Notes: a model not told the origin generated them from the sequence alone. DNA of 64,000 nucleotides from Meiothermus cerbereus DSM 11376 (GCF_000620065.1 NZ_JHVI01000021.1:1-64000); one strand, 5' to 3'. Positions 1 through 8,586 are shown, numbered from the stretch's first letter. Program-made: numbers and translations.

Positions 1-37
1 AAGGGATACGCTTTCTTCGCCGAGCGCAGCGAGGGGT

Positions 38-107
38 GTGCTCTAGGATTCAAAAAGATAGCCTCTTAGCGCTTTTTATTTGAAGATTATCTTTTTGAAT
101 CCGGTAT
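38..107. repeat. Family A palindromic repeat, copy A1
   Basis: A 70-bp stretch that recurs with one mismatch at 31230-31299. It carries a perfect 15-bp inverted repeat (GGATTCAAAAAGATA and its complement) around a 28-base spacer, so it can form a long hairpin in either transcript. It ends in CCGGTAT, the right terminus shared by other family A copies. The left half of the element, which in the copy at 31173 holds a second hairpin, is replaced here by unrelated GC-rich sequence. No coding potential. It lies downstream of yqeY, where it could also act as a terminator. Confidence 0.8.
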
Positions 108-157
108 TACGAGCCGTTGGAGGAATCCGGCCTGAAGGGGGATCGGGCCTGGCTGGA

Positions 158-553
158 TTAGCCTTTGACGATTTTCTCAATCACCTGCTTCACCCGTTCC
201 CCCGGCGCAGATGGCCCTAGCGCCCTGGTTACAATACCGATAGCGGCCATGGGCGATTTGAGCTGGGAGAAGTCCACGTTGGCGCGAACCCAGGCTTCAA
301 TTTCGGCTTCGCTCAGCTCTTTCGGCAGGTATCTGTCCAGAAAAGCAAGCTCGAAGGCGTTTTGGTTTTCTTCCGCCGTGACCCGCAGGGCCTTGAGAAT
401 TTTGGCTGCATCGGCATCTGGTAGGGGTCTGCCATCGCCCTTGCGGTCGAGTTCGGCTTTGACTACGCGGGCGAAGTCGCGGGTGGCGGCATCGCCCCGC
501 TTCATGGCTTCGACAATCTCCTTCTTGATGGCTTCATAAATGCTCGTGCTCAT
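158..553 (-). CDS. yqeY: GatB/YqeY domain protein
   Basis: A 131-residue protein resembling the C-terminal helical domain of GatB that occurs free-standing as YqeY. Known GatB/YqeY domains bind tRNA in amidotransferases; the role of the free-standing form is unsettled. The family pattern is seen in the N-terminal SIYEAIKKEIVEAMK helix and the RYLPKELSEAEIEAWV segment. I place the start at the ATG at 553, 12 codons inside the longest frame, because MSTSIYEAIKK is the usual N-terminus and a TACACT -10 box (560-565) lies exactly 6 bases upstream, implying a leaderless message. It is divergent from purH, and the two promoters share about 75 bp. Confidence 0.85.
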   Translation of the reverse strand: MSTSIYEAIKKEIVEAMKRGDAATRDFARVVKAELDRKGDGRPLPDADAAKILKALRVTAEENQNAFELAFLDRYLPKELSEAEIEAWVRANVDFSQLKSPMAAIGIVTRALGPSAPGERVKQVIEKIVKG

Positions 554-559
554 ATCTAC

Positions 560-565
560 AGTGTA
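560..565 (-). promoter_or_regulatory. -10 box of leaderless yqeY transcript
   Basis: TACACT read on the minus strand, 6 bases before the yqeY ATG. The spacing puts the transcription start at or next to the start codon. No Shine-Dalgarno sequence is present. Confidence 0.6.
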
Positions 566-613
566 GCTTGCTCTGGCCAGCCAAACCAAAGTTTATAGGC
601 GCTCTTTGGAGGG

Positions 614-619
614 TATGAT
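614..619 (+). promoter_or_regulatory. -10 box of purH
   Basis: TATGAT, 9 bases before the purH ATG. A GGAGG sits on the upstream side of the -10 box, too far from the ATG to be a ribosome binding site, so purH also appears leaderless or nearly so. Confidence 0.5.
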
Positions 620-628
620 TTTTGAGCT

Positions 629-2137
629 ATGCGTGCGCTTTTATCGGTGTCGAATAAGTCGGGCCTGGTGGAGTTCGCCAGCGGTCTGGTAGAGCTGGGG
701 TTTGAGCTGGTGTCTACCGGAGGAACCTACAAAACCCTGCAGGCGGCGGGCCTGCGCGTTACCTACGTGTCCGAGGTGACCGGCTTCCCCGAAATTTTGG
801 ATGGCCGGGTAAAAACCCTGCATCCCCATATTCATGCAGGCTTACTGGCCAGCAAAAGCCCCCAACACGAAGCAGAGCTAAAAGCCCACAACCTGACCCG
901 CATCGACCTGCTATGTGTCAACCTGTACCCCTTTCGCGAGACGCTTGCACGCGGGGCCGCTTTTGAAGAGTGCCTGGAAAACATCGACATTGGGGGGCCG
1001 GCCATGCTGCGCGCCGCCGCCAAAAACCACGAGGCTGTGCTGCCGGTGTGCGACCCCGCCGACTATGCACAGGTACTGCAGGCCCTGCGAACCGGTATCA
1101 GCAGTGAGTTTCGTCGTAGGCTGGCCTATAAGGCTTTTGCTCACACTGCGGCCTACGATGCGGCCATTGCCAACTTTCTGGCTTATGAGAAGTTCCCCCA
1201 GACCAAGCTCCTGACCCTGGAGCGCCTGCCGGGGGTGGAGCTGCGCTATGGCGAGAACCCGCACCAGGAAGCGGCTTTGTACGCCCTCGAGGGCCAGACC
1301 GGCCCAGTGTTGCACGCAAAGGTGCTTTCGGGTAAGCCCATGGGTTTCAACAACTACGCCGACGCCGACGCGGCCTGGAGTCTGGTCAAAGAGTTTGAGC
1401 TGCCGGCTTGTGTGGCCGTCAAGCACGCCAACCCCTGCGGGGTAGCCCTGGCCGATAACCCCAAAACTGCCTGGGAACGTGCCCGTGACGCCGATACCCT
1501 CTCGGTGTTTGGCGGGGTGGTGGCTTTTAACCGTCCGGTGGATTTACCCACCGCGATGGCTACCCGTGGAACTTTCCTCGAGGTGCTCATCGCGCCCGAG
1601 GTAAGCCTCGAGGCCCTGGACTGGTTCCGCAGCAAAAAACCAGACCTGCGGGTGCTGGTTGCGGCTTTGGAAGACGCCGACAAGCGAGAGTTTCGCCCCC
1701 TGGTGGGCGGTTTCCTAGCCCAGGACAGAGATTTTCGGCGTTGGGAGGAGCTAAAGCTGCGCTATGTGACCGAGCGCATTCCCACACCCCAGGAACTGCT
1801 CGACCTTAAGTTTGCCTGGTATGTGGGCAAGCACACCCGCTCGAACAGCGTGGTGCTGGCTAAAGATGGCGTGACGGTGGGGCTGGGTACAGGTGCGGTA
1901 AGCCGCATCTGGGCCGCCGAGCGCGCCATCCAGAATGCGGGTGAGCGGGCCCGTGGGGCGGTACTCTCTTCCGAGGCCTTTTTTCCTTTCGACGATGTGG
2001 TGCGGGCGGCGGCGGCAGCAGGTGTTACCGCCATCGTGCAGCCAGGTGGCGCCAAACGGGATGAAGAGGTAATTGCTGCTTGCAACGAGCTGGGCCTTGC
2101 GATGGTTTTTACTGGTTCGCGCCACTTCAAACACTGA
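629..2137 (+). CDS. purH: Bifunctional AICAR formyltransferase / IMP cyclohydrolase PurH
   Basis: PurH carries out the last two steps of de novo IMP synthesis: formylation of AICAR with 10-formyl-THF, then ring closure to IMP. The 502 residues match the family length. An MGS-like cyclohydrolase domain occupies about residues 1-130 with the KTLHPHIHAGLL signature at 62-73. The AICARFT domain follows, with the catalytic Lys265-His266 in VKHANPCG. The start ATG follows a TATGAT -10 box by 9 bases. It stands alone; guaA, the GMP branch enzyme, lies 4 kb downstream on the same strand with its own promoter. Confidence 0.97.
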   Translation: MRALLSVSNKSGLVEFASGLVELGFELVSTGGTYKTLQAAGLRVTYVSEVTGFPEILDGRVKTLHPHIHAGLLASKSPQHEAELKAHNLTRIDLLCVNLYPFRETLARGAAFEECLENIDIGGPAMLRAAAKNHEAVLPVCDPADYAQVLQALRTGISSEFRRRLAYKAFAHTAAYDAAIANFLAYEKFPQTKLLTLERLPGVELRYGENPHQEAALYALEGQTGPVLHAKVLSGKPMGFNNYADADAAWSLVKEFELPACVAVKHANPCGVALADNPKTAWERARDADTLSVFGGVVAFNRPVDLPTAMATRGTFLEVLIAPEVSLEALDWFRSKKPDLRVLVAALEDADKREFRPLVGGFLAQDRDFRRWEELKLRYVTERIPTPQELLDLKFAWYVGKHTRSNSVVLAKDGVTVGLGTGAVSRIWAAERAIQNAGERARGAVLSSEAFFPFDDVVRAAAAAGVTAIVQPGGAKRDEEVIAACNELGLAMVFTGSRHFKH

Positions 2138-2170
2138 TGGTTGGACAAAGGTTCCCTTGGCGCAGTCAGG

Positions 2171-3070
2171 TTAGAGCACAGGCTGGACAGCGGGCTTCAT
2201 GCGGCTGCGGAAAACCAGGCCCACCCCCACAAGCACCAGGGCGGCCCCTATCCAGGTCCAAACCCCCAGGGGCTCTTGCAAGAACGCCCAGCCTAACAGC
2301 AGGGCAATTACCGGATTTACATAGGCATAGGTTGTTACGAGGCTCAGGGGCAGCAGCCGCACCGCCAGGATGTATGAGGTATAGGCAATTAGTGAACCAA
2401 AGACAATCAGGTAAAGGTTGCTGGCCCAGCCCAGAAGCGTGGGGGTGTGCCACGGCTCGCCAAGAACGATGGAGATCAGCAAGAAGCCCAGCCCGCCAAA
2501 AAGTTGCTGATAACCCGAGACGACCACCGGCTCTACGCTGGCAATGCTGCGCTGGGTGTAGATAGTGCCGCTGGCCCACATTATTGGAGAGATGAGCAAT
2601 AGCGCGAAAGCCAGCAGGTTGGTGGGCGCGGCTGTGCTCAGCTTGGGTACGTTTAGCGCCAGGATACCCAACAAACCAATCAGCAGGCCTAGCACTAGAA
2701 GCCCTGAGGGCTGCTTTCGATCCAAAAAGCCTTCAACGATGGCAGCCCAGATGGGTGTAGTGGCAATCATCAAAGCCACGTAACCCGAAGGCACATACTG
2801 GGTTGCCACCAGAATGAGGCCGGTGCCGCCCAGCCATAGCATGGTGCCCGATAGCGCCAGTTTCCCCACTATGGCACGGCGGGGCTGTACCTGCCTGCCC
2901 CGCCAGCGGGCATACAAAAGCAAAAGCAAGGCCGCGGGGATAAACCGCGTGGCTCCCATCCAAAACGGCTCAAAGCCATTGAGGAGACCAATTTTGAAGG
3001 CCAGATAGGTGCTGCTCCAAACCAGATATACCACCAGGAGATGCAGCAGGCCAACACGGGAGATAAGCAT
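2171..3070 (-). CDS. EamA/DMT-family transporter
   Basis: A 299-residue integral membrane protein with about ten predicted transmembrane helices and two EamA repeats (roughly residues 10-140 and 150-290), the architecture of the drug/metabolite transporter superfamily. Such proteins export amino acids, metabolites or drugs; the substrate here cannot be read from sequence. Typical features are the N-terminal YLVWSSTYLAFKIGL helix and the C-terminal YVNPVIALLLGWAFLQEPLG segment. It converges with purH and lies upstream of nothing co-oriented within 100 bp except the uracil-DNA glycosylase, with which it could share a transcript. Confidence 0.9.
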   Translation of the reverse strand: MLISRVGLLHLLVVYLVWSSTYLAFKIGLLNGFEPFWMGATRFIPAALLLLLYARWRGRQVQPRRAIVGKLALSGTMLWLGGTGLILVATQYVPSGYVALMIATTPIWAAIVEGFLDRKQPSGLLVLGLLIGLLGILALNVPKLSTAAPTNLLAFALLLISPIMWASGTIYTQRSIASVEPVVVSGYQQLFGGLGFLLISIVLGEPWHTPTLLGWASNLYLIVFGSLIAYTSYILAVRLLPLSLVTTYAYVNPVIALLLGWAFLQEPLGVWTWIGAALVLVGVGLVFRSRMKPAVQPVL

Positions 3071-3113
3071 TTGCGAGCTCTGTCAAACAGGCATCTTGGG
3101 GGCTTTTGACCAT

Positions 3114-3731
3114 TCAAAAAAGCGATTCCTGGCTGGCGGCTTTGATTTCGACACCCCTTTTGGGGCCCAGCTCGTCGAGGGTTTTTTTGACCAGCTGAAT
3201 GTCTTGCCAGGTGAGGTATTTGGGGCTGCCTGCTTCGCGCGAGGGATTGCGTAGCAGGTAAGCCGGGTGGAACATGGGGAAAATTTTGATGCCCTGCCAC
3301 TCAAAAAACTTGCCTCGAGCTCTGGTGATGGGCAGCTTCTCGCCAGCGAAGAACTCGAGCGCTGTCGCACCCAGGGGAATAATGATTTGGGGCTTGACCA
3401 GCTGGATTTGCTTTATCAGCCAGAGCGAGGTGCAGGTCTTGGCCTCGAGCGGCTCGGGTGCACGGTTTCCTGGTGGGCGGCACTTTACGATGTTGGCGAT
3501 GTAGACGCTCTCTCGAGCGATCCCCACAGCCCCCAGGATTTTGTCGAGCAGTTGCCCGCTGCGCCCCACAAACGGCCTACCCTGCAAGTCTTCATCTTCG
3601 CCAGGGCCTTCGCCCACTATCATCAGCTGGGCATCGGGGTTGCCCTCTCCAAAGACCACCTGGGTACGGTTTTTGGCCAGGCCACAGGCCACACAGGCTC
3701 TGGCTTGAGCAGCAAGAAGTTCGAGGTTCAT
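3114..3731 (-). CDS. udgA: Type 4 (Fe-S) uracil-DNA glycosylase
   Basis: This enzyme removes uracil from DNA, the first step of base-excision repair of deaminated cytosine, and is typical of thermophiles. The 205-residue protein has the paired cysteines of the [4Fe-4S] site (Cys13 and Cys16 in CVAC, then KCRPPGNRAP and a later KTC), the motif GEGPGEDED and the FVGRSGQLLDKI helix. Start chosen at the ATG at 3731 (MNLELLAAQARACVACGL), because the first cysteine pair normally lies 12-16 residues in. It is followed by the DMT transporter on the same strand. Confidence 0.93.
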   Translation of the reverse strand: MNLELLAAQARACVACGLAKNRTQVVFGEGNPDAQLMIVGEGPGEDEDLQGRPFVGRSGQLLDKILGAVGIARESVYIANIVKCRPPGNRAPEPLEAKTCTSLWLIKQIQLVKPQIIIPLGATALEFFAGEKLPITRARGKFFEWQGIKIFPMFHPAYLLRNPSREAGSPKYLTWQDIQLVKKTLDELGPKRGVEIKAASQESLF

Positions 3732-3803
3732 GGTTGATAAAAACAAGACAGTTGTGAGGCCCAAATCTGGGGAGCGCCCCAGTATCCCCCAGGCTGGCGC
3801 CCT

Positions 3804-4172
3804 TTATTGCAAGGGTTTACGTGCTTTGCGGGCCTCCCGGCGAATTTTGGGATCGAGACCAATCATCAGAAAGAAGTTCTCGAGGGCGTTTTCCTGGCCT
3901 TTAATTTCGGGGTGTGCATCTTCGGCGGTGCCGGTTACAAAGGGCAACTGCTGGTACAGCTCCAGGGCCTGGCTCACGACCGCATCGGGGCCTTCGGCCT
4001 CGGCTACCTCGGCCAGCTTGGCATAAATTTCGCGCCGGGCTTCAGCGTGCAGGCGAAAGATATCGGGGTTCGGTGTCTCCGGGGCCCGAAGAACATCCTG
4101 CTTGGCAATACGGCGATAGTGCTTGAGACCGCGCACAATTTCTTCGGTGGAGAGGGTCACCTTGTACTCCAT
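3804..4172 (-). CDS. Conserved-looking protein of unknown function
   Basis: A 122-residue, highly charged soluble protein with no signal peptide or membrane segment; mostly helical by composition (KHYRRIAKQDVLRAPE, HAEARREIYAKLAEVAEAEG). I do not recognise a domain. The start is set at the ATG at 4172 rather than the longer frame because AAAGGAG lies 5-6 bases upstream, a strong ribosome binding site. The conserved-looking C-terminus (NALENFFLMIGLDPKIRREARKA) suggests a real gene. It could be cotranscribed with the uracil-DNA glycosylase 70 bp downstream. Confidence 0.7.
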   Translation of the reverse strand: MEYKVTLSTEEIVRGLKHYRRIAKQDVLRAPETPNPDIFRLHAEARREIYAKLAEVAEAEGPDAVVSQALELYQQLPFVTGTAEDAHPEIKGQENALENFFLMIGLDPKIRREARKARKPLQ

Positions 4173-4443
4173 CCTAGCTCCTTTCAACGCAGAACCCACT
4201 TTGGGGTAAAGGTCGACTTTCCTAGTTGTGATTATAGGATTCACAAAAATATAGTGTCAACGCAAAGCTGTTTGTATAGAGTCTGTTTTTTGTGTACTGA
4301 TGTGTTCGATTCAAAACCCAGATGGCACGCCGGCATCAAGCTGGCGTGCAGGTTGAGGGGGCACCAGGCTGGGCCAAGCTTGAAGCCAGGTATTCAAACA
4401 GCGCTCCTCAGATACCCCATGCCTTTTATGGCCCTAAGCGCGA

Positions 4444-4449
4444 TATACT
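4444..4449 (+). promoter_or_regulatory. -10 box of leaderless transcript
   Basis: TATACT, 7 bases before the ATG at 4457. No ribosome binding site is visible. It fits the spacing seen at guaA, potA and others in this window. Confidence 0.6.
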
Positions 4450-4456
4450 GCGGGTT

Positions 4457-5923
4457 ATGGAAAGCCTGGGGCACTACTTGTTGCGGGAGCGCATTGCGCT
4501 GCCGGGGGTAGGTGCAATTGAGGCGTATGAAGGCCAGGATGTGCGTACTGGTATTGATGTGCTGGCCTTTAAGCCTTTGCCGGAACAACCTCCCAAACTA
4601 TCCATACCCCATACCCTTTCCTGGATAGACCAGGAAGAAGACGCCTGGATTGCCGAGATTCCTGTAGGTGCCGTCAAGACCGCCTGGCTGGCCGGACGGG
4701 TTGATGTGGTCCGACTGACGCAGTGGTGCAAGCAACTATTGGGCGTGCTTAATCGGGCACAAGAAAGCAGCATTCCGGTGGGGTGCATAATTCCAGAGCT
4801 GATCTGGGCCAGGGGTAGCCGGGTCTGGCTGGGTGGGGTAGGGGTGCCCAACCCTGTGCACAGGTGGGATTTTGGAGGGTTGCTCAACACCGTGAAGGTG
4901 CTTGCTGGAGATGCGTATCCAGCCTTGCCCTGGAGGGCAGCACTGGAAGACTACGTGGCGGGCCGGCTCGACTACGCAGACCTGGTGGAGCAACTCGAGG
5001 CCGAAGGCGCGAGCGGTGGAGGGATTAGCGGCCAGTTTACTCCCAGTCAAGATGCCTCGTCTTCGCTCGAGACGCTTGCTTCGGGGCGCGAGGCTGAGGA
5101 TACGTCCCCAGCGACAGACGAGCCCAAGCGCGTCCGAAATGGGCACCTCGAGGCCCGTAGGGCGCGAGCCCAGGGGGAGAGGGTGGACAGTGTGTCTCAC
5201 GAGGAGAGGGCCTCGTCTTCGCTCGAGACACTTGCTTCGGGGCGCGAGGCTCAAGATACGTCCCCAGCGACAGACGAGCCCAAGCGCGTCCGAAATGTGC
5301 GCCTCGAGGCCGAAGGCGCGAGCAGACTGGGCAAGTCCCCACAGACCAAGACACCCCTGGAAGCCTCGTCTTCGCTCGATGGCTTCTACTCGCCATACTC
5401 GGAGGAAGCAAAGCAGGCTCAGCCTGAAGCAGTCCCCGAAAAGCCTGCCGTTAGCAAAAGCCTCAACGTTCAGGTAAACGAACCTTCCTTGCCGACACCG
5501 ACCGCCATACCCCCACGCCGCATCCGTATCGAAGAGCGCCTCGAGCCTCCCTTTGAGGTTTTAGAACCCCCTTCGCAAAGCCGTCGTGCAGCCCTGCTTT
5601 GGCTATGGCTGATTCCCCTTTTGTTGCTGCTGGCCGGGGCTGGTTTGTGGATACGCTCCAGAAACGCTTCTTCCGCGCAGGCTACGGCCTATCCGGTCGA
5701 GTTTCGCCTGCAACCGCCAGGGCCGAGTGCTAGCCTGGTTATCCTGGAAATCCCCGAAGGTTCCAAAATGCCGCTCAACACCGAGGTGGCCCAGTTGCCG
5801 GGGCGGGTCGACTTCGACAAACCTGGTGTTTATCGCATTCGGGTTCGGGTGCAGGGGCGCGTGCCGGTGGAATCGCTGATCGAGGTGCCCAACCCTGGCG
5901 GGGTTACTATCAGCTTGCGCTAG
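4457..5923 (+). CDS. Single-pass membrane protein, possible degenerate kinase-fold plus PEGA-like domain
   Basis: A 488-residue protein of unknown function. Residues 1 to about 180 form a globular domain; the stretch GVLNRAQ...PVGCIIPELIW...VWLGGVG is faintly like the catalytic-loop region of Ser/Thr kinases, but the HRD and DFG residues are absent. Then comes a low-complexity acidic linker with two copies of a 34-residue repeat, one transmembrane helix (about 378-398) and a 75-residue beta-rich C-terminal domain with a PEGA-like look. Start at 4457 is preferred over the longer frame because TATACT lies 7 bases upstream. The kinase reading is a guess; topology is more certain. Confidence 0.6.
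   Translation: MESLGHYLLRERIALPGVGAIEAYEGQDVRTGIDVLAFKPLPEQPPKLSIPHTLSWIDQEEDAWIAEIPVGAVKTAWLAGRVDVVRLTQWCKQLLGVLNRAQESSIPVGCIIPELIWARGSRVWLGGVGVPNPVHRWDFGGLLNTVKVLAGDAYPALPWRAALEDYVAGRLDYADLVEQLEAEGASGGGISGQFTPSQDASSSLETLASGREAEDTSPATDEPKRVRNGHLEARRARAQGERVDSVSHEERASSSLETLASGREAQDTSPATDEPKRVRNVRLEAEGASRLGKSPQTKTPLEASSSLDGFYSPYSEEAKQAQPEAVPEKPAVSKSLNVQVNEPSLPTPTAIPPRRIRIEERLEPPFEVLEPPSQSRRAALLWLWLIPLLLLLAGAGLWIRSRNASSAQATAYPVEFRLQPPGPSASLVILEIPEGSKMPLNTEVAQLPGRVDFDKPGVYRIRVRVQGRVPVESLIEVPNPGGVTISLR
5054..5155 (+). repeat. In-gene direct repeat, copy 1
   Basis: A 102-bp block repeated at 5210-5311 with about five mismatches. The offset is 156 bp, exactly 52 codons, so the reading frame is kept. 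Its first 40 bases are bounded by GCCTCG and its complement CGAGGC. A third fragment, GCCTCGTCTTCGCTCGA, occurs near 5362, and CTCGAGGCCGAAGGCGCGAGC flanks the blocks on both sides. Confidence 0.85.
5210..5311 (+). repeat. In-gene direct repeat, copy 2
   Basis: Second copy of the 102-bp block at 5054-5155, in the same frame; both encode the segment ASSSLETLASGREA followed by DTSPATDEPKRVRN. Confidence 0.85.
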
Positions 5924-6097
5924 GGCGGGTAATACCCAGCAGCTAAAGGCGCATCGCCGAGGCGTGGCCCAGCCGCAAAAGAATCCCTGTACGCTTTTGG
6001 CTCAAATTGAGAACGGTTGAGGGTGCAGGCTTACCCCGGTGGTGTTTCAGGAACTGGCCGACAGAGAACAGAGCAGGCAAAACATGTCGTCAACATC

Positions 6098-6126
6098 TTG
6101 GAGCTTGCCGCCTCGAGCCTTATGCT
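6098..6126 (+). promoter_or_regulatory. guaA promoter
   Basis: TTGGAG at 6098-6103, a 17-base spacer, then TATGCT at 6121-6126. The ATG of guaA follows 6 bases later, so the message should be leaderless. Confidence 0.65.
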
Positions 6127-6132
6127 TCTTGC

Positions 6133-7659
6133 ATGAGTGTGGTCATCCTCGACTATGGTTCGCAGTACACCCGCCTGATTGCCCGCCGTATCCGGGAGCT
6201 ACGGGCATATTCGGTTATTTTGCCGGGGACTGCCAGTTTAGAGCGTATCAAAGCGGAAAATCCGCAAGCCCTGATTCTCTCGGGGGGGCCCGCCTCGGTG
6301 TTCGACCCGAGCAGTCCGCGGCCTGCGCCAGGGGTGCTCGAGCAGGGCTGGCCGGTGCTGGGCATCTGCTACGGGATGCAGTACCTGGCCCAGCACTACG
6401 GGGGCAGGGTCGAGCGGGCTGGGCGCCGCGAGTACGGTAAGGCCAACCTGGTTTTTCATACCGGCCCGCTCTTTGCTGGCCTCGAGGGCGAGCTGCAGAT
6501 GTGGATGTCCCACTCCGACGCAGTTACCGAGCTACCCCCTGGTTGGCAGGTAATTGCCCGTACGGAAGAAAATCCGGTTGCGGCCATTGCTGCGCCCGAT
6601 GGGCGTACCTTTGGGGTACAGTTTCACCCCGAGGTGGTGCACAGCCCCAAGGGAATGCAGGTGCTGGAGAATTTCCTCGAGCTAGCCGGAGTTGCCCGCG
6701 ACTGGACGGCCCAGCACACCCTGGAAAGCCTGGTGGCCGACATTCGCGCCAGGGTGGGCGACGACAGAGTGATGCTGGCCGTATCGGGCGGGGTAGACTC
6801 CTCCACGCTGGCCCTCTTGCTGGCAAAAGCCATTGGAGACCGTCTCACAGCGGTTTTTGTGGATCATGGCCTGCTGCGGCTGGGTGAGCGAACCGAGGTC
6901 GAGCAGGCCCTGCGCCCCCTGGGAAAGGCCCTGCGGGTGGTGGATGCAAAAGAGCAGTTTATGGCTGCTCTGCAAGGGGTAGCTGACCCCGAACAGAAGC
7001 GCAAAATAGTGGGCCGCGAATTTATCCGGGTTTTCGAGCGCGAGGCCCGGCAGCTTTCGGCCCAGGGCTACCGATGGCTGGCCCAGGGAACCCTCTACCC
7101 CGACGTGATCGAGTCAGCGGGCAGCGGCGAGGGCAGCGCCAACATCAAAAGCCACCACAATGTGGGGGGCCTGCCCGAGGATTTGCAGTTTGAGCTGCTC
7201 GAGCCCTTCCGCTACCTGTTCAAAGACGAGGTGCGCGAACTGGCCCTGCTGCTGGGCCTGCCCGAGCCCATCCGAATGCGGCACCCTTTTCCGGGGCCGG
7301 GGCTGGCCATCCGCATACTGGGCGAAGTCACCCAGGAGAAACTGGATATTCTGCGTCGGGCAGACGACATCTTTATCTCCAGCCTGCGGGACTGGAACCT
7401 CTACGACCAGGTTTCGCAAGCAGCGGCCATCCTGACCTCTATGCAAAGCGTGGGGGTGGTGGGCGATGAGCGCAGCTATGGCTATGTGCTGGGTTTGCGG
7501 GCGGTATCCACGGTAGACTTTATGACCGCCGACTGGGCCCGTCTTCCGCTGGACTTTCTGGACGAAGTGGCGCGCAAAATTACCCGCCAGGTACCGGAGA
7601 TTGGGCGGGTGGTCTACGACATTACCAGCAAGCCCCCGGCTACCATTGAGTGGGAGTGA
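6133..7659 (+). CDS. guaA: GMP synthase (glutamine-hydrolysing)
   Basis: Converts XMP to GMP using glutamine and ATP. The 508 residues hold a class I glutamine amidotransferase domain with the nucleophile Cys79 in GICYGMQ and a later FHPE motif, then an ATP pyrophosphatase domain with the P-loop SGGVDSST, then the dimerisation domain ending in TIEWE, the usual C-terminus. The open frame extends 42 codons further upstream, but [13 protein letters not shown] is the canonical start, and a TTGGAG-17-TATGCT promoter ends 6 bases before it, which would exclude the longer form. Confidence 0.97.
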   Translation: MSVVILDYGSQYTRLIARRIRELRAYSVILPGTASLERIKAENPQALILSGGPASVFDPSSPRPAPGVLEQGWPVLGICYGMQYLAQHYGGRVERAGRREYGKANLVFHTGPLFAGLEGELQMWMSHSDAVTELPPGWQVIARTEENPVAAIAAPDGRTFGVQFHPEVVHSPKGMQVLENFLELAGVARDWTAQHTLESLVADIRARVGDDRVMLAVSGGVDSSTLALLLAKAIGDRLTAVFVDHGLLRLGERTEVEQALRPLGKALRVVDAKEQFMAALQGVADPEQKRKIVGREFIRVFEREARQLSAQGYRWLAQGTLYPDVIESAGSGEGSANIKSHHNVGGLPEDLQFELLEPFRYLFKDEVRELALLLGLPEPIRMRHPFPGPGLAIRILGEVTQEKLDILRRADDIFISSLRDWNLYDQVSQAAAILTSMQSVGVVGDERSYGYVLGLRAVSTVDFMTADWARLPLDFLDEVARKITRQVPEIGRVVYDITSKPPATIEWE

Positions 7660-7700
7660 AGCCCAAGCAAAGGGCGCTGTGGGGCAGGCCTGCTTGTCTA

Positions 7701-7789
7701 TGGTGAACAGCCGCTTTAGCGGTCTGTCCCGAAGGGGATCGTCCGGCTGGTGAACAGCCGCTTTGGCGGTCTGTCCTGAACGGGGTCGC
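7701..7789. repeat. Tandem pair of hairpin-forming repeats
   Basis: Two copies of a ~42-bp unit at 7701 and 7748 (47-bp period). Each holds ACAG-CCGC-TTTA-GCGG-T-CTGT, which folds as an interrupted stem with a short loop; the second copy keeps the stem with a G in the loop. The unit lies between guaA and the convergent protoglobin gene. There is no T run, so it is not a standard intrinsic terminator. Confidence 0.7.
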
Positions 7790-7835
7790 CTACCTGCTGT
7801 TGTTCAAAGCCATTATTGCAACACAGGCAAAGTGG

Positions 7836-8417
7836 TTAGATCTGGCTGGAACGTTCCTCGAGCCAGCTCACTGCTGCCGACTGGAGAATGCGCGGACTGA
7901 CCCCGGACTGCTCCAGTTTATGCAGGTAGGCCTCGAGCCGCTCGTCAGCAGCCATGGCTTGGACGGAGTTGGCCAGGCGCATCCAGGCCCTGAAGAGCTG
8001 GTCGGCCTCGTCGAGGGGCAGGCTGAGGTGGGAAAGTTGCCAGATTTGCTCGATGAGCCAGCCCCACATCACCATGACCTGGCTTTTGGAGATGCCCCGG
8101 TACTGATGCACCCATCCGACCAGAACCTGCCAGGCGAAGTACTCGAGGTCAAACGGCCCAGCAATCGTGCGCCGGTACCATATCCTGAGCACCTGCTCCC
8201 GCATGGGCCGCTCACCCTCACGAAACACCGAGCGGGTGGCTGGGTGGCTGAATAAGATGTCGTAGAACCCGCTGATAATGGCCTCTTCCCAGCCCCGTAA
8301 GTGCGCCGCGTAGGTATTGAGGGTAACCCCATCCTGGGGGCTATAGCGGGTCATGGGTGGTAAGGTCTCCCAGACGGTCTGGGCGACCTGGAAATACCCG
8401 TTCAACGATGGATACAT
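7836..8417 (-). CDS. Single-domain protoglobin
   Basis: A 193-residue haem protein of the globin-coupled-sensor/protoglobin family, with no signalling domain attached. The family pattern is visible in EEAIISGFYDILFSHPATRSVF (B-C helices) and in the E-F region FAWQVLVGWVHQYRGIS, where His104 is the likely proximal haem ligand. Such proteins bind O2, NO or CO; the function here (gas sensing or NO detoxification) cannot be told. A TAAGCT -10 box ends 6 bases before the ATG, so it should be leaderless. It converges with guaA. Confidence 0.75.
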   Translation of the reverse strand: MYPSLNGYFQVAQTVWETLPPMTRYSPQDGVTLNTYAAHLRGWEEAIISGFYDILFSHPATRSVFREGERPMREQVLRIWYRRTIAGPFDLEYFAWQVLVGWVHQYRGISKSQVMVMWGWLIEQIWQLSHLSLPLDEADQLFRAWMRLANSVQAMAADERLEAYLHKLEQSGVSPRILQSAAVSWLEERSSQI

Positions 8418-8423
8418 ACGGTC

Positions 8424-8429
8424 AGCTTA
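8424..8429 (-). promoter_or_regulatory. -10 box of leaderless protoglobin transcript
   Basis: TAAGCT on the minus strand, 6 bases before the ATG at 8417. Confidence 0.5.
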
Positions 8430-8557
8430 GAACAGTTTCAGAGGTACAAATTGCCCCGATCCCCACAGGCGCTGAACAGTTGACTTTGCAAGCATAGCGG
8501 CTTCACAGCGCTGTGCAGCCAAATTCTGTTCATCCAAACCCGGTATCGGCTGGGGTA

Positions 8558-8586
8558 GCAAAAGACCCCCACCCGCAGGTGGGGGC
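8558..8586 (-). terminator. Intrinsic terminator after secDF
   Basis: Read on the minus strand: CCCCCACC-TGCG-GGTGGGGG stem followed by TCTTTTGC. It starts 18 bases beyond the secDF stop codon. Confidence 0.85.

Noticed and set aside
5054-5375. Repeated blocks considered as a CRISPR array
   Set aside because: Only two full copies, repeat longer than the spacer, and inside an open reading frame. No cas genes in the window.
5924-6097. Possible riboswitch before guaA
   Set aside because: The guaA transcript appears to start at the ATG, so this sequence is not transcribed with guaA, and I see no purine-riboswitch core.
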